DNA from: Nelumbo lutea
Taxonomy: Eukaryota; Streptophyta; Magnoliopsida; Proteales; Nelumbonaceae
Direction of reading: 5' to 3'
Length of the DNA stretch: 64,000 nt
Assembly (NCBI GenBank): GCA_022828595.1
Contig: JAKGHH010000006.1
Coordinates: 14,256,499-14,320,498 of the forward strand
Shown: positions 45,800 through 54,762 of the stretch, piece after piece
Layout of the letters: each line of letters starts with the position of its first letter
Position numbering within the stretch: the first letter of the stretch is position 1
Notes under the pieces: model-generated
What the model saw: the letters and a program-made list of their open reading frames with translations, nothing else
What the model was told of the DNA's origin: nothing
Databases searched by the model: none
Made by a program: the position numbers and the translations under genes

Positions 45800-46348
45800 C
45801 TTCTTACCTGGTTGAATTTCATATCTGCAGAAAACAAATAAAATACAAATTAAATCTAATAAAAATAAATTTGTAGGAAGGAAAAATTAAATTGGAAATT
45901 GAAGAACAAAGTGTAATTCTAAAACTAAAGAAAAAAATGGTTAGGATTCAAATCCAAAGGTGGCAGTATGGTGTTGGCGAACTGCAAGTAAGAACCCATC
46001 CTCTTGCCTAGGCGTCCTCCTCTTCCTCTACCCTTGAACTTCTCAAGATCAGCCTTCCTTCTTACTTGGGTGAATTAACCAACCCCTTCTACAGGGCCCC
46101 TGGGACCCTTTTTGTAAAGAAGGGTGGACACAACTAGAGATGGGAGGTGGCAACTGGGATTTAGCAAAGTTAGGGATGCCCTAGGGTTACTAATGGATGG
46201 GTAAGATGATTTTCGGGTGATCCTATGGCTGAAAATGGAAGGAGAGGGCACCAAATATTATGCATGGTTGAGATTTGGGCGCCCAGAAATGGAGGGTGTA
46301 GATTAGAACATCTAGGGTTGAACGGTTAAGATTAAAAGAATATGTGGT
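45800..46348 (-). repeat. G2 5' LTR, second piece
   Basis: It resumes at TTACCTGG after the copia array. The first 160 or so bases resemble 9540-9690 moderately. From about 45960 the identity to the 3' LTR jumps to near complete apart from a 12-bp block. It ends at GTGGT|TGAAGGGATAGG, the same insertion point as C0. Confidence 0.85.
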
Positions 46349-47398
46349 TGAAGGGATAGGAAATCCATCACATGGACGCCCAAGATTGCAGAATAAAGGG
46401 GGCGAATTTCAAAATTTTTTCTCTCCCTTCAACTAGTAATCAAATTCCCTATTTAGAAAATCATACTTTCAATGATCATTCTTGAATCACAAACTGAACT
46501 AGATCTGAACCAAAAGGAGGAGAGAGAGATAATACCTGATACAGAGAAATAGTATCTCTCAATGGAGGTGTTCACGCCCAAGGTAGAAACCAAAATCTAC
46601 TCCCACTGAAGATGGCACAGTGCAAGGTGGAGCAGAATCAACAGTGTCCTTCCTAAGAACTTGATTCTTCCCAAGAATCACCTGGACGGCTAGTGAATAC
46701 AACTCCTACCAATCTTTTCTGCAAAAGATTGGAATCAAGATCCAATCTTGATTTCTCCCAAGCAATGGAGATCGAACTGCTATAGGCGGCGGCTGCAAGA
46801 AGGAGGCGGCTAGAGAGAATTTGCAGGGTGTAGAATTCTCTCATCTGTTGGATGTTGTGTCTAAAGGCTGCCGCCCCCTCTTCCTTTTATAGACTTAAAG
46901 GGATCAGCTCCTAATCCCATTAGGAGTTGCTAACCCAAATAATATCTGGATTAGAAGTCCATTTAAGATAAGGGATAATCCTTATCTTATCTGCAAATTA
47001 TATCAGCCAGTTCCTAATCTAATTAGGAAGTTTCCAAATCTAAATCTCATTTAGATCTTGGACTCTTTGAGTGGATAGGGTGTGGGCCCAATCTTATCAA
47101 CTGATCTTATCTCAGAATTCGCCCCTTAAAGACTAATCAAATTAGCCCAGTTCAAAATGGGCTTAAGGCCCATTTAGGGTTATGTATTCATCAAGCCTTC
47201 CAAACTACTGCCCAGTTGGGCTTCCTTGTATGGCATGGGACCCAAACATTGATCTACACATCAGCCACATGGGTTCAACCCAGCCTTTGTTACAAGGCCT
47301 GGCCAAATACACTGTTATGGACAGTGCACCCCCTGAAAACCCATCAGATGGGCTCTATGGGCCCAACACTTACCCTAAGTGGTCCCTAGGCCAAGCCA
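46349..47398 (-). repeat. Truncated copia LTR, near-copy of the C0 3' LTR
   Basis: It matches 10099-11148 closely and shares the absence of the 32-bp block that distinguishes the C0 3' LTR from its 5' LTR. It is cut at CCAAGCCA (47398), where LARD sequence starts, so the rest of the LTR, its TSD and about 170 bp of G2 LTR are gone. Confidence 0.88.
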
Positions 47399-47545
47399 GT
47401 TCACCACCAGGGAGTTCGCTCCCAAGCAGTTCGCCATATGCAGTTTGCCCCTAGGCAGTTCGCCACCAGGGAGTTCGCCCCCAGGCAGTTCGCCACCAGG
47501 GAGTTTGCCCCCAGGTAGTTTGCCACCAGACAACTCTCCATAGGC
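47399..47545. repeat. 15-bp minisatellite array 1 (LARD 5' LTR)
   Basis: Units of the type GTTCGCCACCAGGGA and GTTCGCCCCCAGGCA repeat in register. Confidence 0.88.
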
Positions 47546-47860
47546 AGCTCGTCGCTTATAGAGAAGTTCATTACAGGAGTAGTTTGGCGTATCGCAGGAA
47601 GATCTCCTGCCTGACGACTTGGCCTAGACACTGACCCGCCGACTGACACAGGCGGCAACCTGACAACCTGACCCCGACACCGACCTGTCGACTGAGTAGG
47701 CACCACCCTGACAACCCAGCCCAGGTGCCGACCTGGCCACCTGACGCGAGCGCCAGCCTGACGACCTCGAGAAGTTCACCACTGTACCCCAGTTCTGACG
47801 GGATGTGATGAGTCTTACCGTTTGGAGGCTTTTCACCCACCTAACCCACGAGGACTCCGA

Positions 47861-47868
47861 TATATAAA
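47861..47868 (+). promoter_or_regulatory. LARD LTR TATA box
   Basis: CCGATATATAAAGACC lies in the LTR core. The equivalent TATATAAAG in the 3' LTR is at 50505-50513. It precedes a short run of R-like sequence. Confidence 0.65.
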
Positions 47869-48261
47869 GACCTCACCCCCCAAAGAGGAGGAGGATGGAA
47901 AAAAGGGAGGTAACCCCTGCTTTCTAGCTCTCTCATTTCTCCAATATCATCTTCAAAGCTCTCTACAATCAGAGTGCTAACTTAAGCGTCAGAGAGCCCC
48001 CGCCGGGAAAATACCCCCGGGTCCTCTGATTCAGTTCTCGCAGGTCCCTCAGCTCCCACCACCTACAAAGAGGAGGAAAAGATGGAGTTCTCATAGGTCC
48101 CTTAGCTCCCGCCACCAAAGAGGAGGAGAAGATGGAGTTCTCGCATGTCCCTCAGCTCCCACTACCTATAAAGGAAAGAAGACCACCTCATGCTGAGAGC
48201 AGTCGGGTTGCGCTGCACCAGGGAGCTCCACCATTCTCTAAGTCACAGACCGCCTAGTAGG

Positions 48262-48560
48262 GATCCACCACCAGGTAGCTCTCCACTAGGTAGTTCACTG
48301 CCAGGGAGCTCGCCACCAGGCAGTTCGCCACTAGGGAGCTCGCCACTAGGGAGCTTGCCGCTAGGCAGTTCGCCACCAGGGAGCTTGCCACTAGGGAGCT
48401 CACCACCAGGCAGTTCGCCACTAGATAGTTCGCCACCAGGCAGTTTGCCACCAGGGAGCTCGCCACCAAGCAGTTCGCCACTAGGGAGCTCGCCACCAGG
48501 CAGTTCGCCACCAGGCAGACAGTTCTCCACCAGGTAGTGCACCACCAAGCAGTTCACCAC
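48262..48560. repeat. 15-bp minisatellite array 2 (LARD 5' LTR)
   Basis: About 19 tandem units of the type AGGCAGTTCGCCACC / AGGGAGCTCGCCACT. As 15 is a multiple of 3, frames stay open on both strands (a P-P-G-S-S or P-L-G-S-S period on the plus strand). Confidence 0.92.
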
Positions 48561-48671
48561 CAAGTAGCTCATCACTAAGGCACGTCACCACTGAGTCAAA
48601 TAATGAAGTACTTAGCCAAAAAATTTTTACATCATAAAACATTGGTACGTGGCCAAAAATGGTTACATCAA

Positions 48672-48690
48672 TTGGCGCCGCCTGTGGGAA
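48672..48690 (+). other. LARD primer-binding site
   Basis: TTGGCGCCGCCTGTGGGAA immediately after the 5' LTR, one base from the common Tat-type TTGGCGCCGTCTGTGGGAA. Confidence 0.9.
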
Positions 48691-49127
48691 CATGCTACAA
48701 AAAGCTAAGTTCTCATCCTACAAAAGCTAAGTTCTCATCCTACCAAAGCTAAGTCCTCACTTTTTAGAAATTGAAGCTATCACTTTATAGTCTACATTTT
48801 TTATGAACTCAAAGACTATGCAGGGAGCTAATGGACTAAGTAGATCTACCAACCTTACTTTCAACTCAGATAATGCCTCATCAATCCTCTCTACAAGGTC
48901 CCCCCTATAAAGATGAGCTCTTTGTGGCTTCTGCGGGAGTTGGCGGCCAACAGACTACATAGGCGCCCTTACCAGTCGAGCCTTCCAAGGCTCCCGTGTG
49001 AGCTGGCAACCTAAAGTTAGTAGTGCTGCCCCCGAAGGTCGAGCTCCTAGTAGATTCTTGTAGGAGTGGGTGACCGGCATTACGAAGCTAATGCAGCACC
49101 ATCATAGCTCGACACCTCGCAGGCCAA
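48691..49127 (+). other. LARD internal region, non-coding
   Basis: It begins with a short duplicated phrase (AAAGCTAAGTTCTCATCCTA, twice near 48702 and 48724). There are no frames with recognisable domains. Confidence 0.75.
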
Positions 49128-49620
49128 GCCTACGGGCCACATTACTACTTAAGACCCGGTCACCTCTCTGGCACAGGCAAAGTCAAAAAAGAGTAGACTA
49201 CGAGTCACTCCCAAAGCCTACGGGCCACATTACTACTTAAGACCCGGTCGCCTCTTCGTCACGGGCAAAGTAAAAAAAGAGTAGACTACGAGTCACTCCC
49301 AAAGCCTACGGGCACATTACTATTTAAGACCCGGCCGCCTCTCCGGCACGAGCAAAATAAAAAAAGAGTAAACTACGAGTCACTCCCAAAGCCTACGGGC
49401 CACATTACTACTTAAGACCCGGTCTCCTATTCGGCACGGGCAAAGTCAAAAAAGAGTAGACTACGAGTCACTCCCAAAGCCTACGGGCCACATTACTACT
49501 TAAGACCTGGTCGCCTCTCTGGCACGGGCAAAAGTCAAAGAAGAGTAGACTATGAGTCACCCCCAAAGCCTACGGGCCACACTAGGAATTGGATCAGCAC
49601 TTACGGGCCAAAAGAAATCT
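49128..49620. repeat. 88-bp tandem repeat inside LARD
   Basis: Five units start GCCTACGGGCC(A)C at 49128, 49216, 49304, 49391 and 49479, with a partial sixth at 49568. Each contains TTAAGACCCGGTC and GAGTAGACTACGAGTCACTC. Spacing is 87-89 bp. Confidence 0.93.
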
Positions 49621-49645
49621 ACTTCCTTCACTAAGTTACACTCAG

Positions 49646-49664
49646 CTTGGGAGTGGGGGGCTAT
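49646..49664 (+). other. LARD polypurine tract
   Basis: CTTGGGAGTGGGGGGCTAT directly before the 3' LTR start TGATGAGGCC. Confidence 0.8.
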
Positions 49665-49736
49665 TGATGAGGCCAGATTTGGCCCTCCAATGGAATTGTG
49701 ACACGTGGCACCTCATGCCAACTAAGTATGGCCTCT

Positions 49737-50190
49737 AGGCAGCTCGCCACAAGGAGTTCGCCCCCAGCCAGTTCACCCCCAGGCAGTTCGCCACCAAGTA
49801 GTTCGCCATAGGCAGCTCGCCCCCATGCAGTTCGCCATAAGCAGTTTACCCCCAGGTAGTTCGCCATAGGCAGTTCGCCATAGGCAGCTCGCCACATGCA
49901 GCTCGCCATAGGCAACTCGCCATAGGGAGTTCATCCCCAGGCAATTCGCCCCCAGGCAGTTCGCCATAAGTAGTTTGCCTTAGGCAGTTCGTCACCAGTG
50001 AGTGCCACCAGGGAGTTTGCCCCCAGCCAGCTTGCCACCAGGGAGTTCGTCCCAGGCAGTTCGTCATAGGCAGTTTGCCCCTAGGTAGTTTGCCATAAGC
50101 AGTTCACCACCAGGGAGTTTGCCCCTAGGCAGTTCACCACTAGGGTGTTTGCCCCCAGGCAGTTCGCCACCAGACAGCTCGCCATAGGCA
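49737..50190. repeat. Minisatellite array 3 (LARD 3' LTR)
   Basis: Units of the types CAGTTCGCCATAGG and CAGTTCGCCCCCAGG dominate, about 14-15 bp, more variable than array 4. Confidence 0.9.
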
Positions 50191-50849
50191 GCTCGTCGCT
50201 TATAGAGAAGTTCGGTACAGGAGTAGTTTGGCATATCCCAGGAAGATCTCCTGTCTGACAACCTGGCCTAGACATTGACCCATCGACTGACACAGGCACC
50301 AACCTGACAACCTGGCCCAAACACCGACCCGCCGACTGACACAGGCGCCGCCCTGACAACCTGGCCCAGGCACCGACCTGGCCGCCTGACACGAGCGCAG
50401 CTTGACGACCTCGAGGAGTTCACCACCGTACCCTGGTTCTGACGGGATGTGACGAGTCTTACCGTTTGGAGGCTTTTCACCCACCTGACCCGCGGGGACT
50501 CCGGTATATAAAGACGTCACCCCCCAAAGAGGAGGAGGATGGGAAAAAGGGAGGTAACCCCTGCTCTCTAGCTCTCTCATTTCTCCAATATCATCTTCAA
50601 AGCTCTCTACAATCAGAGTGCTAACTTAAGCATTGGAGAGCCCCCGTTGGGAAAATACCCCCGGGTCCTCTAATTCAATTCTCGTAGGTCCCTTAGCTCC
50701 CACCACCAAAGAGGAGGAGAAGATGGAGTTCTCGCATGTCCCTCAGCTCCCACTGCCTACCAAGGAAAGAAGACCACCTCATGATGAGGTCAGTCGGGTT
50801 GCGCTGCACCAGGGAGCTCCACCATTCTCTAAGTCACAGACCACCTAGT

Positions 50850-51195
50850 AGGGAGTCCGCCACCAGGTAGCTCTCCACCAAGCAGTTCGCCACCAGGGAG
50901 CTCGCCACCAGGCAGTTCGCCACTAGGGAGCTTGCCACTAGGGAGCTCGTTGCCAGGCAGTTCGTCACCAGTCAGTTCACCACCAGGGAGATCACCACTA
51001 GGGAGCTCGCCACTAGGTAGTTCACCACTAGACAATTCGCCACCAGGCAGTTCACCACCAGGGAGCTCGCCACCAGGCAGTTCGCCACCAGGTAGTTCGC
51101 CACTAGGGAGCTCGCCACTAGGGAGCTCACCACCGGGCAGGCAGTTCTCCACCAGGCAGTGCGCCACCAAGCAGTTTACCACCAAGTAGCTCATC
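50850..51195. repeat. 15-bp minisatellite array 4 (LARD 3' LTR)
   Basis: About 22 units, counterpart of array 2, with a different unit order, implying independent gain and loss of units since insertion. Confidence 0.92.
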
Positions 51196-51292
51196 ACTAA
51201 GGTACGTCACCACTGGGTCAAATAACGAGGTACTTAGCCAAAAAATTTTTACATCACAAAACATTGGTATGTGGCTGAAAACGGTTACATCA

Positions 51293-51655
51293 GGGTGGCT
51301 AGGGTCATTAGCTATGGAGGAAAAGATTAGGCTAAAAAGGCTCCCTAGGGTTTGCTAATGCAAGGGGAGCATGGTAATATAATAGGATGGGCGCCAACTG
51401 GGTTTAGTAGATAGGAGGCGCTCTCCTGTCCTCAGTTCTTTACAGAAACACCCCTCTCTCAGCTAGACTTCACACCAGCTTCCCAAAAACTACATTTCAG
51501 CCATGAAAAGTTCCTAGTTTTCTACATAATTTGCTTAGAAACCCTCAGAGGACACATAATTGATTTTAACTAGGAAAAGGGTGCACTTTGACTAGTCTAA
51601 GGCCAAAAATACCCCTGAATTGATGCCCTTAAGGCATCAAAATGCAGAGTCATCA
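51293..51655 (-). repeat. G2 5' LTR, third piece
   Basis: It aligns with 19636-20002 and ends GAGTCATCA, followed by TSD GTCAT (51656-51660). Confidence 0.88.
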
Positions 51656-52563
51656 GTCATCTAGTCTGTCGGACGAATCTTTTCGGTCGGGCCTAATGAA
51701 CTTTGCAAAATACTTTTAATTTCCCTATTGGACACTTCCACTTGACCATTTGTTTGGGGATGGTAGGGGGTTGCTATCTAATGGGTGATTCTGTATTTAA
51801 GGAGCAAAGCACAGAATTGCGCATTAGTAAAGTGCAATCCCCCATCACAGGTGATTGCCTACGGACACCCAAACCTAGAGAAAATATTCTTTTAAACAAA
51901 TCTCATGACAACTTTGTGATCATTGGTTCGAGTTGCCACCGCCTCAATCCATTTTAATACATAATCAATGGCCACCAAGATGTATTTGTGACCAGATGAT
52001 GGTGGGAATGGTCCCATGAAATCAATACCCCACACATCAAATATTTCTACAACTAGAACAGGGTTAAGTGGCATCATGTCTCTACAGGACATATTCTCGA
52101 TAGATTGGCATCTTAGGCAATCTTGGTTACAGCTTTCTTTCCTGAAATAGCTTGGTTGCAGCTTTCTTTCCTTAAATAAACTCAGCCAATAAAAACCACT
52201 CTGTAGAACCTTGGTTGCAGCTTTCTTTCCTGAAAAGTGTCCCCCATAAGCGAGAGTGTGACAAAAGTTGGGGATGCTTTGATGTTTAGACTCGAGGACG
52301 CCACACCTGATTACTTGATCCGAACAAATATGAAATAGCTCAGGATCTTCTCAGAAGTAGTATTTGAGTTGAGAAAAGAATCTGTCTTTCTCATTCTTAG
52401 ACCATCCCTTGGGAATTTTTCCTACTACTAAGTAATTGACAATATGAGCATACCACGAGGGAGCATTAAGAGAGACAACTAAGAGGTGCTCATCTGGGAA
52501 GGAATAGTCATGGACAGGCTTGCTTTTATTAATTTGAATTTGGGACAAATGGTAAGCTACCAT
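51656..52563 (-). pseudogene. G1 RNase H end and integrase N-terminal and core part
   Basis: On the coding strand: VAYHLSQIQ and NYLVVGKIPKGWSKNEKDRF (the RNase H to integrase connection), an H-H-C-C zinc region with [12 protein letters not shown] and CLRCQS, then [27 protein letters not shown] (first catalytic Asp), a decayed TCDGG-HFTNAQF (second Asp) and [12 protein letters not shown] (Glu). The zinc region is disrupted by three copies of a 23-bp phrase. A frameshift precedes the split point. Downstream half: 9131-9370. It starts (52563) directly against LTR sequence, so all of gag to RT is deleted. Confidence 0.9.
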
Positions 52564-52564
52564 A

Positions 52565-54021
52565 TTTCTAAAAGCGTGTCGTTAACCACTTCGAAACACT
52601 AGTTTCAATATTTATAAATTTCTCAATTCTCAAAATAACTACAAAATGAAGTTAGTGGTGAGAAAGGGGTCGTATCCACAGGGAAGCGAGGGAAAAATTG
52701 TTACATACTTTAATCCAGACAAAATAACAAGATTTGAGATTGCATAAACACAAAATTCAATTAACTGAATTGGAATCCATTAAAATAAAATTCTAACAAT
52801 GTTGTAAGTAAAAATTGCAGAAAAAATAAATAAATAACAAAAATAAAAAACTAAATAAAAAATCTACAACTCGGTTAGAGGTAGTAGTCTCTGGATCTAT
52901 CCTTTGACCCTCGAACTCCTCGAGCTAGGCCTTTCATCTTACCTGGCCAAATTTCAGATCTGTAGAAAGGAAGACAAAAATTAATTGCAGAAATAAAATT
53001 AAAATTAGAAATTAAATAATGGAAAATAAAAACACACATAAAAAGTAAATCCAAAACTATGGGAAACTGGTTGGGATCTAGATCCAGAGGTGGCAGTAGT
53101 GGCTATGCGAACTGCAAGCAAGAAACCCTCCTCTTTCCTGGACATTCTCCTCTTCCTCTACCCTTGAACTTCTCAAGAACAGCCTTCTGTTTTACCTGGG
53201 GGCAGAATCCAACCCCTTCTTAGGTCCCCTAGGGTCCTTTTTATAGAGAAGGAATGATAGGTTAGGGATTAAAGAGAAAGAGAGGGACGGTAACTAGGTT
53301 TTTGTAGAAATATGGGTGCACTAGGGTTGAGTTAAGATTGTTCTAAGGTGATCCTAAGGTTGAGAAGAAAAGGAGAGGGCACCCAATATTATGTAGGGTT
53401 GAGATTTGGGCGCCTAGAATGGAGAGAGCATATTTGGGTGCCTAGAGCTGGAGAAATGTAATTGGTTGGTCTGATGTGGCACACTAAGGTGATTGGTTGA
53501 GGTCTAAGGAGTGAGGTGTAAAGCTATAATGCTGTCTAGGGAGAGATCTAAGGGTATGAGGGGTTGCTAAGGCTTGGATAGTTGAGATTAGAGAGAGGTT
53601 ATTGTGAAAGTTGGGGATTTGCGGAGCAAGGAGTAGCTAGGAGATAAAGTGATGAGGGAAGGGCACCTAGGGCTTCAAAGAGAGAGTTATTTCATAGGAA
53701 AGGTGCCTATCTAGGTTTGCTAAGGAGAGGGGAGTATGCTAATACAATAGGAAGGGTGCCTTTCTAAGTTTAGCAAAAAAGAGGCACCCTCATGTGCTTA
53801 GTTTTCGATAGAAACACCCCCTCTCTCAAGTGGAATTCTCACTAGCTTTTCAAAATCTATAGAAAACTCTGTAAATTTTTCAGTTTTTACTCAAAATTTG
53901 CACAAGGGCCCTCAGAGGTCACAACATTGAATTTAACCAGAAAAGGGTATAGATTAGTCAGTCTAAGGTCTAAAATACCTCAAAAATGATGCCCCTAAGG
54001 CATCAAAATACAAAGTTATCA
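52565..54021 (-). repeat. G1 5' LTR (inner edge truncated)
   Basis: Plus-strand text runs from AGCGTGTCGTTAACCAC through GTATCCACAGGGAAGCGAGGG to AAAGTTATCA and matches 7205-8690 throughout. The terminal TGGTGTGC and primer site are missing at the inner edge. Confidence 0.88.
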
Positions 54022-54762
54022 TCCCACGCCGTACAAAGAGAGACAAGTTAGCTAGAAATTAATAAAGGGAGGTGAGCCACCTGCTTGATGGAACTGAAGC
54101 CCAAAGATTAATTAGATTAATCGGTATGGGCGAATTTAGATAGGGATATAGGTTTGAATAAGCAGGCAAGGATAAGAAGATAAGTCTTATCCACTTAAAG
54201 AGCCCAAATCCAAATAAAGATTTGTATTAGGAAGCTCCTAATGATTAGGAGTGCAGCTTTTTAAGCTATATAAATAGAAGAGGATGAACTACTCCAGATT
54301 TACACATTACTCTCAGTTCTCCCTCTCTCCTTCTGCCCTTGCCGCCTAACCCTAATTTGACCTCCATCTTGAACTAATAGAGATCAGTTCTGATTCTGAT
54401 TTTTAGAAGAAAAATCAAATATAGTTTCGTGCTCACATCCCCTACTTGATCCAAGCCGTTGGATTGCAGTTCTTGCTGAATGCTGCATTGTTGAACCTAC
54501 TTCATCTCAATCTGTGCCATCTTCAGTGCTGGTTTTGATACCTCTTTATGCGTGAACACCTACTCTAGGAGCTACACGTGTGGATTCCGTATCAGGTATT
54601 GCTCACTCTTTCTTTTGGTTTCAGATCTGGTCCGGTTTGGATCAAGAACGATCCTTGAAAAAATGCAATTTTTCTAAAATTGTGAATATGATTCCTGGAA
54701 GGGAGAAAATAATTTTTTGAAATTTCGCTCAGCCACCCTATGATGGATTTTCCCTTCCTTCA
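54022..54762 (+). repeat. E0 3' LTR, right part (with TSD TCCCA at 54022-54026)
   Basis: It continues the copia LTR broken at 7204 (CGCCGTACAAAGAGAG...) and ends CCCTTCCTTCA. It includes TATATAAATA and the family's CAGATCTGG and GATATGATTCC-like U5 text. It marks the right border of the nest. Confidence 0.88.
54267..54276 (+). promoter_or_regulatory. TATA box in E0 3' LTR
   Basis: AGCTATATAAATAGAAGAGG sits at the position of the TATA sites of related LTRs. An LTR promoter here would read rightward into the unassigned region before the PMD remnant. Confidence 0.55.

Larger units (their letters stand above)
47399..48670 (+). repeat. LARD 5' LTR, 5'-truncated
   Basis: It starts within the minisatellite and ends GGTTACATCA next to the primer site. 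The unique core 47545-48200 aligns with 50185-50820. Confidence 0.87.
47399..51292 (+). mobile_element. LARD: non-coding LTR retrotransposon with minisatellite LTRs
   Basis: Two direct repeats (47399-48670, truncated at its start, and 49665-51292) flank about 1 kb. After the first comes TTGGCGCCGCCTGTGGGAA, a primer site typical of Tat-type gypsy elements. Before the second comes a purine tract. LTR termini TGATG/CATCA are inverted. The LTR carries the TATATAAAG box and the CTAACTTAAGC...GGGAAAATACCCCCGGG text known from Tat-type LTRs. No coding domain is present, so it must have depended on other elements. Confidence 0.88.
49665..51292 (+). repeat. LARD 3' LTR, complete
   Basis: TGATGAGGCCAG to GGTTACATCA, 1628 bp, with minisatellite arrays at both sides of a unique core. 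G2 LTR text resumes at the next base (GGGTGGCTAGGG). Confidence 0.88.
9371..51655 (-). mobile_element. G2: non-autonomous Athila-like element nested in G1 integrase
   Basis: On the plus strand its order is 3' LTR (9371-10098 plus 19459-20002, split by C0), PPT, 3' non-coding, protease and gag remnants, leader, primer site, then 5' LTR in three pieces (24510-24898, 45800-46348, 51293-51655). TSD is GTCAT. Only gag and protease remain: the text passes from protease to the family's post-pol motif near 21030, so RT, RNase H and integrase were deleted. It is a non-autonomous derivative that presumably used enzymes from relatives. Confidence 0.88.
7205..54021 (-). mobile_element. G1: Athila-like Ty3/gypsy element, interrupted by nested insertions
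   Basis: It is bounded by LTRs at 7205-8690 and 52565-54021 and by TSD TCCCA, and orients on the minus strand. Only integrase remains (51661-52563 joined to 9131-9370 around G2). Primer site, gag, protease, RT and RNase H are lost by a deletion whose junction is near 52564. About 42 kb of younger insertions sit inside it. The integrase motifs and the LTR/PPT layout relate it to G2. Confidence 0.88.

Noticed and set aside
48190..48575. Proline- and glycine-rich repeat protein frames (P-P-G-S-S period on plus, E-L-P-G-G on minus)
   Set aside because: All frames stay open because the minisatellite unit is 15 bp. The arrays lie within LTRs and there is no start context or non-repeat domain.
49128..49620. 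CRISPR-like array
   Set aside because: The 88-bp units are contiguous tandem copies without unique spacers, and the context is a plant retrotransposon.
54595..54625. Very short GT..AG intron in the E0 3' LTR
   Set aside because: At about 30 nt it is below the length plants splice. The family-wide candidate uses an acceptor in the leader instead.
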